Positions 53,369 through 62,333 of a stretch of 64,000 nt of DNA are shown here, in pieces; position 1 is the first letter of the stretch, and each line of letters starts with the position of its first letter. This DNA comes from Acanthaster planci (taxonomy: Eukaryota; Echinodermata; Asteroidea; Valvatida; Acanthasteridae): contig NW_019091381.1 in assembly GCF_001949145.1 (NCBI RefSeq), positions 696,007 through 760,006 on the forward strand, given 5' to 3'. Position numbers and translations under genes: made by a program. The notes beneath the pieces were generated by a model. It was not told the origin of the DNA. It saw only the letters and a list, made by a program, of their open reading frames with translations, and did no database searches.

Positions 53369-55267
53369 GTAAGTCGCCTTAACGGAACTCTTGCGCAAGC
53401 TCGTTGAGGGCGCCAAATGCAGACGTTCATTGTGCTGGTTGTGATATTAAAATGCTAAGATCCTTGGTTTCGAAGGAACATTCAATGAAGATGTTAACAT
53501 AAATTTCGTAAATATATCAAGAGGGAATAGCACGTTTGAAATATCGAAAAAAGCAGCTCAGTTTGCTGACAAATAAATTTTTGTACCGTCCATCACGTTG
53601 ATTATTACTGTGAGTAGTCACCTTGTCACCTCGGAAAAGTATTGAATTTCCCAACTCAAAGCACACGTAGGCTAATTGTGTGAGGTGATGCATTGCGAGC
53701 GACACAATTGGCCAAACTAGTATCAGAATTTTATCTGACTGCCTTTGCACTTGCTTGACAGCACTTGGTATCAAGGGTATGAAATATGCATATACAGGGC
53801 AAAAGGCCAAAAGTGACCCTGACTATCCGGCCGCGGACTAAAGAGTCCACGCCAGAGGCCTGATAAAGCACCAGCAATCATTTCTCGACTGCCATCCAGA
53901 GTGTGTTAAACTCCGCTCTATTGGCGCAGGATGAAACGCGAACATCGAAGCTGTTGTGTAGCAAATGTCTTCCCAAACCAGTCTCAAATAATGACCGATG
54001 TCCTGATTCTTCCATTTGTAAAAGAATTCTTGTGTTTTGCTAATCTCTTGAATTACTGTTTCCCAGAAATCTTCTCTACAAAGTTATTAGTTAACCCAAA
54101 GTTTGCATAAATGTATTTTTTATCATGAAAACAGAACAATGAAAAGCAAACATTGTTACGGTCGTTCGCACAGTCGTTTTTGAGTCAATTCTTGTGAGCA
54201 AATAACTTTTCATTCGAAAACCAATTACTGTTAGACGCCTACAATCATTCCACTTTAGCAAAATTCAATATAATGAGGTTAATTATTAAAAAGCAAAGTG
54301 TATGTTCGAATTTCCACTGAAATTACCCGCAAAATGCCAAATTTCCAGAACCCACCGGCATAAACATGCACATAAAATACACCATGGACTTTATAAAAAC
54401 AACTGAAAATAGCCAAAGCTAGATGTGTCGTCATTTTAAATCACAATAAACGTCAAAAGTTGGGCAAAAAAGATAATAAATAAATAAATATGTATACTGT
54501 TAATAACACATTTATTAATTTTTTGAGTTCGTGTTGCGTTTCAGTAACTTTTAACTATTGGAAAAAAAAGTCGGATTTTCAAAAAGCTAAAACTTACTGA
54601 AACGAAAACGTGCACTTAACCCTAAAATGCTCTCCTCCCATGACAAAACGCCGTTCCACTTCACGAGATCTCCGTATACGAAAATGTCAACAACTCGCAA
54701 ACTGCTTACATTTAAAGATAATTCTCTCGCTTTATTGGTTGGACTCTGCGTATTGCAGACTACTGAGTCCTTGTCAAGACTGTCATAGACCTATGGAAAC
54801 GCCACCTGTGAAATCAACGCGAACGCAGGTGGTAAGGTGTCATATTGCACATGCGTATTTTCATTCTGCGTCCTTGTCCGACACCATTAATCCTATGTGA
54901 GGGGATTTTACTCTTAACATGAAAAAGTAAAGCCAAGCTGAATTCGCACTTGGTTTGATTTTCATTGTACATGTATATTATAAAACAAAAGTGGGTGGTC
55001 AATCACACAAACTTTGATTTGAAAGAGAAACTTTGGTAATAAACAAAGAACATCATTTATTCGAAAATGGAAATGGCCCCCTTCGTGTGACGTAAATTAT
55101 CATTTGCAAAAATTTAAAACTTAACAGCTGCAACACCAGAAATTTTCCTCGTGCTTTCATTACAGCTGATTAGCCAATAAAGACAAATATCTTCTTTTTT
55201 AACATGAAGACTTTTTAGAAATGAGATGGAACAACATGACACGATTAACTTAATTGTTCGTATTCAG
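53369..55267 (+). other. Intron
   Basis: About 1.9 kb between exons 2 and 3, consensus gtaagt donor and tattcag acceptor. No other feature recognised. Confidence 0.8.
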
Positions 55268-55407
55268 GAAAATACGGAGATCTACTTCTTGGCCATCTTC
55301 TGCCTCGAGGCGTGCATCAAAATCACCGCCCTTGGTTTAGTATTACACGAAGGGTCGTATCTTCGCAATGGATGGAACTTGATGGATTTTGTAGTTGTAG
55401 TTACCGG
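55268..55407 (+). CDS. Cav2 alpha-1 exon 3: segments IS2 and IS3
   Basis: Phase-0 entry, 46 codons plus two bases, donor accgg|gtaagt. Encodes IS2 ([19 protein letters not shown]), with the conserved acidic residue in FCLEACIK that acts as a gating-charge counter-charge. It continues through the loop [12 protein letters not shown] to IS3 ([10 protein letters not shown]) with its conserved Asp. All positions agree with high-voltage-activated calcium channels, and LRNGWN.MDFVVV is diagnostic of the family. The exit phase requires a following exon that begins with one base of a codon. Two such exons exist downstream. Confidence 0.96.
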
Positions 55408-57023
55408 GTAAGTCCCTTTTCTGAAAATCATATCAAAAATCGGCTTTTTTGACGATTTTTTGTAAATGATAAACAACAGGTTTCAATGATATGAATGTCA
55501 TGAACGTTTTGTTCATTTACTTTCTTGTTAATTTCAATCGTTCATATCACTTCATTGTTTAGTCGTTTGTTCATTCCAGTATTTTTGGTACATTGCAATT
55601 TTTATTTTTTTACGTCAAAAATAAAGGCTATTCTCATTGAACTGTTTTACTTTTTGCGCGGGTAGTAATTAAAAACAGGCTATGGAGCAAAACTGGAGAG
55701 CTATAATTAGCGTTTGATTGTATTTGCTGCAATTGCGACACCCCTCACAAAAATGTGGTAACGTCCAGCTAGTAGTAAGGTCAAAAGTCAAGCCAACACG
55801 AAGAACGCGCGGAAGATGAGTAGCCACTTAAAAGACTTCGAATTTCACCTGGAATTTCGTGTGAAATGAAGGCATATTGAAAGATGAAGGTTTACTCGGT
55901 GAGCAGTATTATTCCAGGCGACATAATCTTTCCTTTGAGGCAGTTAATGAAAAAAAAGGCTTCGTTTTTAGTTGTTTACGTTGTCTCAGACTTTGGGACA
56001 TCAGCTGTCATTGCATCCAACAGGCTGCCACGTTGAAAATTGTGTTGTGAATGTGACATTTTATGGTCAGATAAGTTACCGTAGCCAGAATATTGTGACT
56101 TACATTTACAACTTACTTTGTGTCCACACAAGTGCATTAAATAAATCCCCTCCTGTCCATTATAAGGGATCATTAAGCCTGAAGTCAGATCAAATTGTAT
56201 AATGGATTAGACAATAGAACTTTGTGATAGACAAGACAAGAAAGAGAACCCTTTTATCTGAAGCATGTAGCTTGTACCATATACCAAAATGCATCCATTC
56301 ACATAGAGCAGCTGGTTAAATGGATCTCCATAACATAACAGAGCATGTAAATATCTTAAGTGCTGTTTGTTAGTTCATACTTGTAGATGTTTACCAGCAT
56401 TGAGAGCTATTAATCATCGGCATTCCTGCATATCTTAGCTTTCAAAACATTGTCACTGATTGTGCTACTTCTAAAACGTTTCTCTTTAACAGAAATTTTT
56501 AACCAAGACCCAAAGAGGCATTCAGATGCCTACTGCTTTATGTTGCATTTACTTTGTATTTACTTCCTTCTTGGCCAGCTTTTTCTGCCTGACTGCTACA
56601 CTCTGCTTATTTTCACTTTTTTCAAGTACTGAATAACATGCATTCTTAGTCTCAAAAAAATTTGTCACAACAAGCGTTGACAATAGCTGAGACACTTTCT
56701 GAACAGTTGTCTTCAGCTTTTCCTCACACTAGCTTGATCCAAGTAAGAGAGTAGATTTTCAAGTCATGACTATGAAGATACCGGAATGCAGACATTGTGC
56801 TCGATGAACTCAGGCATACAGACATAGTGCTCGATGAACTCAGGAATACAGACATAGTGCTCGATGAACTCAGGAATACAGACATAGTGCTCGATGAACT
56901 CATTTAATCTTTTTGCTTCTGCTTGTGTTTCCCTCTTTACTTTGCCCTTTTTTGGGGGGGTTGCTTTGCCTTGCATCATCATCGTCATCAACGTCATGAT
57001 CGTCACTATCTTCAACCCTTCAG
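55408..57023 (+). other. Intron upstream of the first IS4 exon
   Basis: About 1.6 kb. Its last 250 bases contain a 30-bp tandem repeat (56783-56902) and a cat/gtc-rich microsatellite-like stretch (about 56973-57003). The acceptor of the following exon has a modest pyrimidine tract (ttcaacccttcag). Confidence 0.8.
56783..56902 (+). repeat. 30-bp tandem repeat, about 4 copies
   Basis: Units start at 56791, 56821, 56851 and 56881 (last one partial); each begins gacatagtgctcgatgaact, with only a few base differences. It ends 121 bases before the alternative IS4 exon 4a. Recent local amplification is likely. The open frame it gives on the - strand, with a repeated EFIEHYVCIP, is a by-product. Confidence 0.9.
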
Positions 57024-57115
57024 TCTTTTGACAGTTCTTGTGCCATCTTTTGATCAACCTGCCATTCGGGCAATGCGCGTTTTAAGACCACTTAAATTAG
57101 TCTCAGGATTCCAAA
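57024..57115 (+). CDS. Cav2 alpha-1 alternative exon 4a: IS3-S4 loop and IS4 voltage sensor, variant with one fewer charge
   Basis: A 92-base exon between cttcag and a consensus gtaagt donor. It enters after two codon bases and leaves after one, the same as exon 4b at 58295. Translation after the shared Gly is LLTVLVPSFDQPAI followed by RAMRVLRPLKLVSGFQ. The S4 repeat keeps four basic residues (R, R, R, K), but where 4b has Arg in DLRTLR, 4a has Pro (DQPAIR). The linker is ten residues shorter than in 4b. In the 11-residue stretch both exons share (RVLRPLKLVSG), eight codons differ only at synonymous positions, so the protein is under purifying selection and this is not a decayed copy. Using both exons would shift the frame, so they must be mutually exclusive. 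Drosophila cacophony (Cav2) is known to have a mutually exclusive IS4 pair; whether this pair is homologous is not shown here. Confidence 0.9.
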
Positions 57116-58294
57116 GTAAGTCACAGCCGTGAAAAAGAAAAATGTTTCTCTTTCCAAAATTCATGTTAAATCAAGTGAACAAACACACAACCTGACATAG
57201 ACTCACATTTTTTAGTTTTATAACAAAGCAGAAGAACTTCGATTTGCGTTTTTATCAGAAAGTGATAACTTTATTCCTAAGACAACATTTCAAAAGAAAT
57301 TTTTCTGCCCGTCTTATTGAGAAACATTTTACCATTTGTATTTTGGCTTGTGAATAGTCTCAGTCTTGGACAGTTTGTGAAATAATATGCTAACTGTCCT
57401 CAATTGCGAGGTGTGAGCTAATATGTCCCATTTAAATTTATGTTTATATTTGATGTCCAACTGCACATTTTATTTCTGTGTTTTTTCATGTCCAATATAT
57501 ATGTTTCAGTACATATCTTTTCTTTCATGATTCTGTACATGACCCAAATACCTACATGTAGGCCTACATGTAGTTCTTACCTATATTTTGTTGTAATATA
57601 TTTTCATTTGTAATGCTAATGTGTCTCAGAGAAAAATTAGTCTCAGTTGAAAATCTTGTTTTAGTTAACTATTTAATTAATTGTAAAGATAAATTTTATT
57701 AACAGCACAGATTTGAAATGGTACATTTGTAAAACTCACTTGGTATTTCTAACAAAACTGTAGATTTGAAATATATGGTGCTTGTAAAATTTGGTATTAC
57801 TGACAGTGTTGGTATTGTGTACTTGTTTATTGTCAAAAACATCCCATAATACTTGTACATTGAGATAAATGTGAAGAAGTGCCGTCTGATACAATGTTAC
57901 CAGAAAATAAAGTTTTGTTTTAATTCAGAAGTCCTTAACATTAAAGGTGCCATCTCATTACCGTTTTCCACACAGTAGGTTGCAGAAGACAGTCAGTTAA
58001 GTTCAGGCTATTGCAGAGTCCTGAAATATCTTGATGTTGATGTAACATCCCGAACAAAAAAGTGATGAAAATGTTTTAAAGAAAAAGAAAAGCGTGTAAG
58101 AGTGACAGTGCAGTGCTGTGTGTGCACAAGGTTGGATTCAAACTAAAAATGAAGAAAGGAGCTCTGTAGATGTGGTAAAATCAATGCAGTGAGATGGGAT
58201 CTTGATCAAATAATTTACACTCCATAACTTTCCCTCAAACTAACTTCCTCTCCCACCTTCCTCCCTCTATAATTCCCCCTCGTCATCACTGCAG
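57116..58294 (+). other. Intron between the two alternative IS4 exons
   Basis: About 1.2 kb, AT-rich, with a nested palindromic motif (cctacatgtaggcctacatg, near 57552). The acceptor of the downstream exon is preceded by a strong C/T tract (58230-58290) and ends actgcag. Nothing else recognised. Confidence 0.75.
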
Positions 58295-58416
58295 ATTTGT
58301 AACCTTCATAGGGGGGTTAGTGGAAGGGGAAGGGGATGCATCCAGTGCGCCAGACCTTCGAACTCTGCGAGCTATACGAGTGCTTCGTCCCCTGAAATTA
58401 GTATCAGGCATCCCAA
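58295..58416 (+). CDS. Cav2 alpha-1 alternative exon 4b: long S3-S4 loop and canonical IS4 voltage sensor
   Basis: A 122-base exon with actgcag acceptor and gtaagt donor, same phases as exon 4a. Encodes GFVTFIGGLVEGEGDASSAP, then DLRTLRAIRVLRPLKL, then VSGIP, leading into SLQVVLK. The S4 has the full series of basic residues (R, R, R, R, K at every third position) expected in Cav2. The S3-S4 loop is acidic and Gly-rich and is ten residues longer than in 4a. Linker length and S4 charge affect voltage dependence and kinetics of opening in voltage-gated channels, so the two isoforms probably gate differently. By similarity to vertebrate Cav2 S4 this is the canonical version. Confidence 0.95.
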
Positions 58417-58780
58417 GTAAGTTCAGGGACAGTCAGATGGGGATCGAAAGATGAATAAGAAGACGCCACTCACAAATTCACTTCACATGTTCCCATTCCT
58501 GAATGGAGGATAAAAGAGAGGTGGTGTTTCTTTGTTCCACTAAAGTGTCCACTCATGAGTAAGCTACCTGTACATTATTGAAAAGCATTGCACATAAATG
58601 TATGTGTACGTGTATTTAACCGTGTAACAATTGTGTCCTCTTGTATGCCAGGTTCTGGTTACTACCCTGATAACAAAAGTAGAGTCATTTCTGTTGACTG
58701 ACGTTATTTTTTGTGCTGTTCATTTCTTGTTTTTGAATAGACATTAATTGTTCTTCCTTCATCTTGTCCTTCGCCGACAG
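58417..58780 (+). other. Intron
   Basis: 364 bases, gtaagt donor and ccgacag acceptor. No other feature recognised. Confidence 0.85.
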
Positions 58781-58948
58781 GTTTGCAAGTTGTCCTCAAA
58801 GCCATCCTCAAAGCCATGGCTCCCCTTCTCCAAATTGGTCTGCTTATTTTGTTTGTCATTATCATCTTTGCCATCACGGGCATGGAGTTTTTCCAGGGTA
58901 AATTCCACTACACCTGCTTCGAAGCTGACGCTTATGGTGCAAGCACTG
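58781..58948 (+). CDS. Cav2 alpha-1 exon 5: S4-S5 linker, IS5 and start of the pore turret
   Basis: Two bases complete Ser, then 55 codons and one base before gtgagt. Contains the S4-S5 linker ([15 protein letters not shown]), which couples the voltage sensor to the gate, IS5 ([20 protein letters not shown]) and the start of the extracellular loop ([14 protein letters not shown]). The Cys in the HYTCF motif is typical of the family and forms part of the extracellular disulphide framework. The match to Cav2 is unbroken. Confidence 0.96.
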
Positions 58949-60244
58949 GTGAGTTCAGAACAGTTCTCTGACAAATCACAAGTATTTCTGTCCCCATCTT
59001 GCACAGTGATCTTAAGCAGTACTATCTTTACCAATCATAAGCTAGCATACTATTGGCTTCACTGAAAGGCCAATTCATTAAATAGTCTCATGAAAGTTCT
59101 CCAGATTATCCCATCTAACTCCTGGAGAGCCCATTTGCACAGACAATCACATGCGTAAGTATCTCACCAGATATTTTATATTTTCACTCAAGGCGGAAAC
59201 TTATTTTGTATGCATGCATATCTTTGATGTTAATAACTTTCCACAATACAACCACATAAACTGTACGTCATACCACAGGAAGAATCCAACGTACAACAAA
59301 ACATGCCAATTTTCACTGCAACGGTTTCCTAACCAAATCCAGCATGTCACACCAAACAGAACCATTGCCAACAATGAGTTTTGTCAGCACAGTATCTTTG
59401 AAAAAGCACCCTTGATACCTTGGTTCATCACTCAGTTGCATCGTTTGTCCACTCGCAGTGTAAACCGTCCATGGGAAACAATTTTGTTTTGTATTTGTTA
59501 GTTGTTATGATGCAGAATTTCATCACCCTCATCTGTGTATAGAGGGTTTGCATGGCTGTCATCTTGCAGGCCAGTGCTTTTGTTCCACAGGGTATGCACA
59601 AAGGAGATTTCCCTGTGGAACAAAAGAACTGCCCTGCAGCATGGCTGCCATGCAAAGGTTCTGTACAGGCACTTTGTTATAGGTTTGGTACTCTAGGTAC
59701 ATGCTTGAGAATCCCAAATCCTTCTATCCGCTTGTGCGGGAACAAGTGGGGGCATTTTTTACGTACCCGAGACAGTCCTGTGGTGGGAACTCAGCTGTTG
59801 CGCATGCAGATTCATTTGTGGTTGACGCAGGGTGTCCCGAACATGTACAATCAATTTCTGTTGGAATTTATGGTCGTGCTACATGCACTGGGTGTATAGC
59901 CAAGCCCAGTTTGGAAACTTTCTGCCAGCAGATTGCTTCTTTGCCGCTGAAGGTCACTGGTGCACTTCAACTCTTGGTGGATACCTGGAGCGGCTTACCA
60001 TAAAATCGAACCTCAGAAAAACATTTTGCTCAGCTAAAACAGGGTATCAGCCAAGCAGTGACTGATTCCCTGTGGATTTTGATTTTATTCTGAGTACATT
60101 CTTGTACTTTGTGGTTCATGAAACTAGACTCCAGTCTCACTGCACCCATCACTTAGAGTTTTGTTCTTGGTCTCTGCCCACACTTTCAGTTGTCATCAGT
60201 GTGACTTCCTGCTTCCTTTCTTTCTGTTCCCTCCCTGACACCAG
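58949..60244 (+). other. Intron
   Basis: About 1.3 kb. Contains the second copy of the 120-bp hairpin repeat (59542-59661). Open frames across 59552-60065 are non-conserved and unsupported. Confidence 0.8.
59542..59661. mobile_element. Short palindromic repeat, copy 2 (120 bp hairpin)
   Basis: Same family as 33824-33943: left arm tttgcatggctgtcatcttg, then ttttgttccacaggg; the right arm is the complement (ccctgtggaacaaaag ... catggctgccatgcaaa). The terminal tatagagg is shared with copy 1. It lies inside an intron of the channel gene and would fold into a hairpin in the pre-mRNA. Confidence 0.78.
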
Positions 60245-60453
60245 GAAAGATATCTGAGACAGAAGGCGAGGACCCCCAAGTATGTGGAAAAGGCAATGAA
60301 ACATCTGGTCGCGAGTGTCCAGAGGGTACTGTGTGCTCTGAATATTGGGAAGGTCCTAACTTTGGAATCACCAACTTTGACAACATGCTGTTTGCAATGT
60401 TGACCGTGTTCCAATGTATAACCATGGAAGGTTGGACTGACATCATGTACAAC
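60245..60453 (+). CDS. Cav2 alpha-1 exon 6: pore turret and domain I selectivity filter
   Basis: Two bases complete Gly, then 69 codons to a phase-0 donor (tacaac|gtaagt). Encodes the rest of the extracellular turret with conserved cysteines ([23 protein letters not shown]) and a possible N-glycosylation site (NET). The pore helix and filter follow ([20 protein letters not shown]). The Glu in MEGW is the domain I member of the four-Glu (EEEE) ring that gives calcium selectivity. ITNFDN and EGWTD are hallmark residues. Confidence 0.97.
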
Positions 60454-60914
60454 GTAAGTTACAAAAATCACTCCACCCATTTCACACTGGTGCAAACTGT
60501 GTTCATAATTATGTTCTTAATTAACCCTAACACTCCTCAATCCTTCACCTGTCAGAGGACTGAGGAGTGTTAGGGTTAATGTAACGTAACACAACACACC
60601 AATTCACATTTCAGTCCCAGTTTAGCATGCTTCTCTCTTTTTGACTCAAATACACAGCAGCTTTGGTTTATGTATAGTAGTATTGAACTGGGTTGGGTGT
60701 GTATACTGGGCAGTTCAGCTTTAGACAGTTTAGCATCACTAAGCACTTTTAATATGAAAGTTTCATCAACCTAACAACAATTTTGAAATGTAGCTGAGCT
60801 TGATTTATTCAGTTTTCTTGCAGACAAATAATTGAATTCTCTGAAAACTTGAAGTTTTTGAAAGTTCAACTTTTTAAGCGATTGAATATATGTTTTCTCT
60901 ATTGATTGTGACAG
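60454..60914 (+). other. Intron with a short perfect hairpin
   Basis: 461 bases, gtaagt donor and gtgacag acceptor. Contains a 20-base perfect inverted repeat at 60520-60580. Nothing else recognised. Confidence 0.85.
60520..60580. repeat. Perfect 20-bp inverted repeat
   Basis: attaaccctaacactcctca (60520-60539) is repeated as its exact complement at 60561-60580, with a 21-base loop. It starts 67 bases after the exon 6 donor. It could be a tiny MITE or a structural element in the pre-mRNA. Confidence 0.85.
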
Positions 60915-61018
60915 TGTAACGATTCAGAAGGACCTTATTTTGTCTGGTTGTACTTCATTCCCCTCATCATCCTTGGCTCATTCTTCATGTTGAACCTCAT
61001 CCTTGGTGTCTTGAGTGG
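60915..61018 (+). CDS. Cav2 alpha-1 exon 7: IS6 pore-lining helix
   Basis: Phase-0 entry, 34 codons plus two bases, donor agtgg|gtgagt. Encodes the end of the pore loop ([11 protein letters not shown]) and IS6 ([20 protein letters not shown], then VLSG), including the conserved Asn and the FFMLNL motif of the activation gate. Sequence is nearly identical to the Cav2 consensus. Confidence 0.97.
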
Positions 61019-62160
61019 GTGAGTAATAATATCTCCATTCTCCATTTTTTTTTCTGAGCTCCAGTCAACAAAGTTTACTTGAGATTGACATACTAACAAT
61101 CATGTTCATAGTTTCACGATACTCCAGTTTTTGAGATAAAGTACTTTTTTCTTTGAGTTATTGATTACTTCAGCCAAAAGATTATAGTTTAAATATTTGT
61201 TCTACTAATGCTTGCTATTTACTTAAGCCACCGCATCGAAAGTATTACAGAATGCTCCTGATCCATCATTACATTCAAGGCATTATATTAATATCTCTGA
61301 TTGTCACTCTTCAACTTTTAAGACTGGCACACTGACCAGCAATTCACCTGTATACAATCACAGTCAACTTTTTAATGCCACATAATACTCAGTTTAAACT
61401 CTGTATGATCTTATGAAGAAAGTGAAAGCATCGTGACTACCTAAAGGCATAGAAATGACTACCATTGCAATACTTTTATTCTGCTCCTTCTTTTTTGATT
61501 TCTTTTATTCTACCCCCAAAACAAGCTCAATTTAAAGTAGAATGATAGGATATTCCAAGCACGCACACTTCTTTATTGGAGTGATTATTCACTACACCTG
61601 ACCACCCATTAATTGGTTAATTTAAACCCAAAGAGGCAATTTCAAGAGTTTTTAGTAAAATTTATAAAAATGTTTGTATTTCCTGGTTCGAAGTTAAAGA
61701 GCAAAAAACTACATGTACTTCTTGCCAGGATGACTGTGATTTCTTGAGTACAAGAACAAGCTTTAAGGTACTCCAGTACAAAAGCTTTACTGCTGTTTGG
61801 TTACACTCTAAAAATGCAGTCGAAAGGTCATAAATGAATTATCTGTTCTAGAGGGCTTTTTTCTTTCTTTCATTTGTAAACTTAAATTCAGGTTGTCTTT
61901 GTCAGTTTGTTTTAGTTCTTAAAAATGAATTCTTGCATTGCATTGTAGAGATTCAAACACAAGATGTCACAACAGGCAATGCAGACATCGTTACCATTAA
62001 TCGTCAAGCTGGTTTGGTATTTTATATATTTGATGTAAATCTAATTTAGTGATAGCCCAGACAGTGTGAGATGATGGCAGGACAAAGATTGAAGGAAATG
62101 TTCACATAAATTCCACTCCTTCATCATTAGAGTTTATATTATTTGCTTTCATACTTATAG
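61019..62160 (+). other. Intron
   Basis: About 1.1 kb, gtgagt donor and acttatag acceptor. No other feature recognised. Confidence 0.85.
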
Positions 62161-62333
62161 AGAGTTTGCGAAAGAGAGAGAGCGAGTAGAAAACAGACGA
62201 GAATTCCTAAAAATGCGACGACAGCAACAACTTGACAAGGAACTGAATGGCTACTTAGAGTGGATATGCAAAGCTGAAGAGGTCATGCTAAATGACAACA
62301 CAACGTCTGAGGAGGAAAGGGCTACAATAGAAG
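62161..62333 (+). CDS. Cav2 alpha-1 exon 8: start of the I-II linker with the beta-subunit-binding AID
   Basis: One base completes Gly, then 57 codons and one base before a gtcagt donor. [20 protein letters not shown] is the post-IS6 helix typical of Cav2; Cav1 has a different sequence here, which is the main reason for the Cav2 call. It is followed by the alpha-interaction domain [19 protein letters not shown]. It keeps the key Gln-Gln, Leu, Gly-Tyr, Trp-Ile and Glu positions that bind the cytosolic beta subunit. The vertebrate Cav2 QQIER Gbeta-gamma motif reads QQLDK here. The tail is acidic ([17 protein letters not shown]). As I recall, mammalian genes split this region into two exons; here it is one. 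The gene continues beyond the window. Confidence 0.96.
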
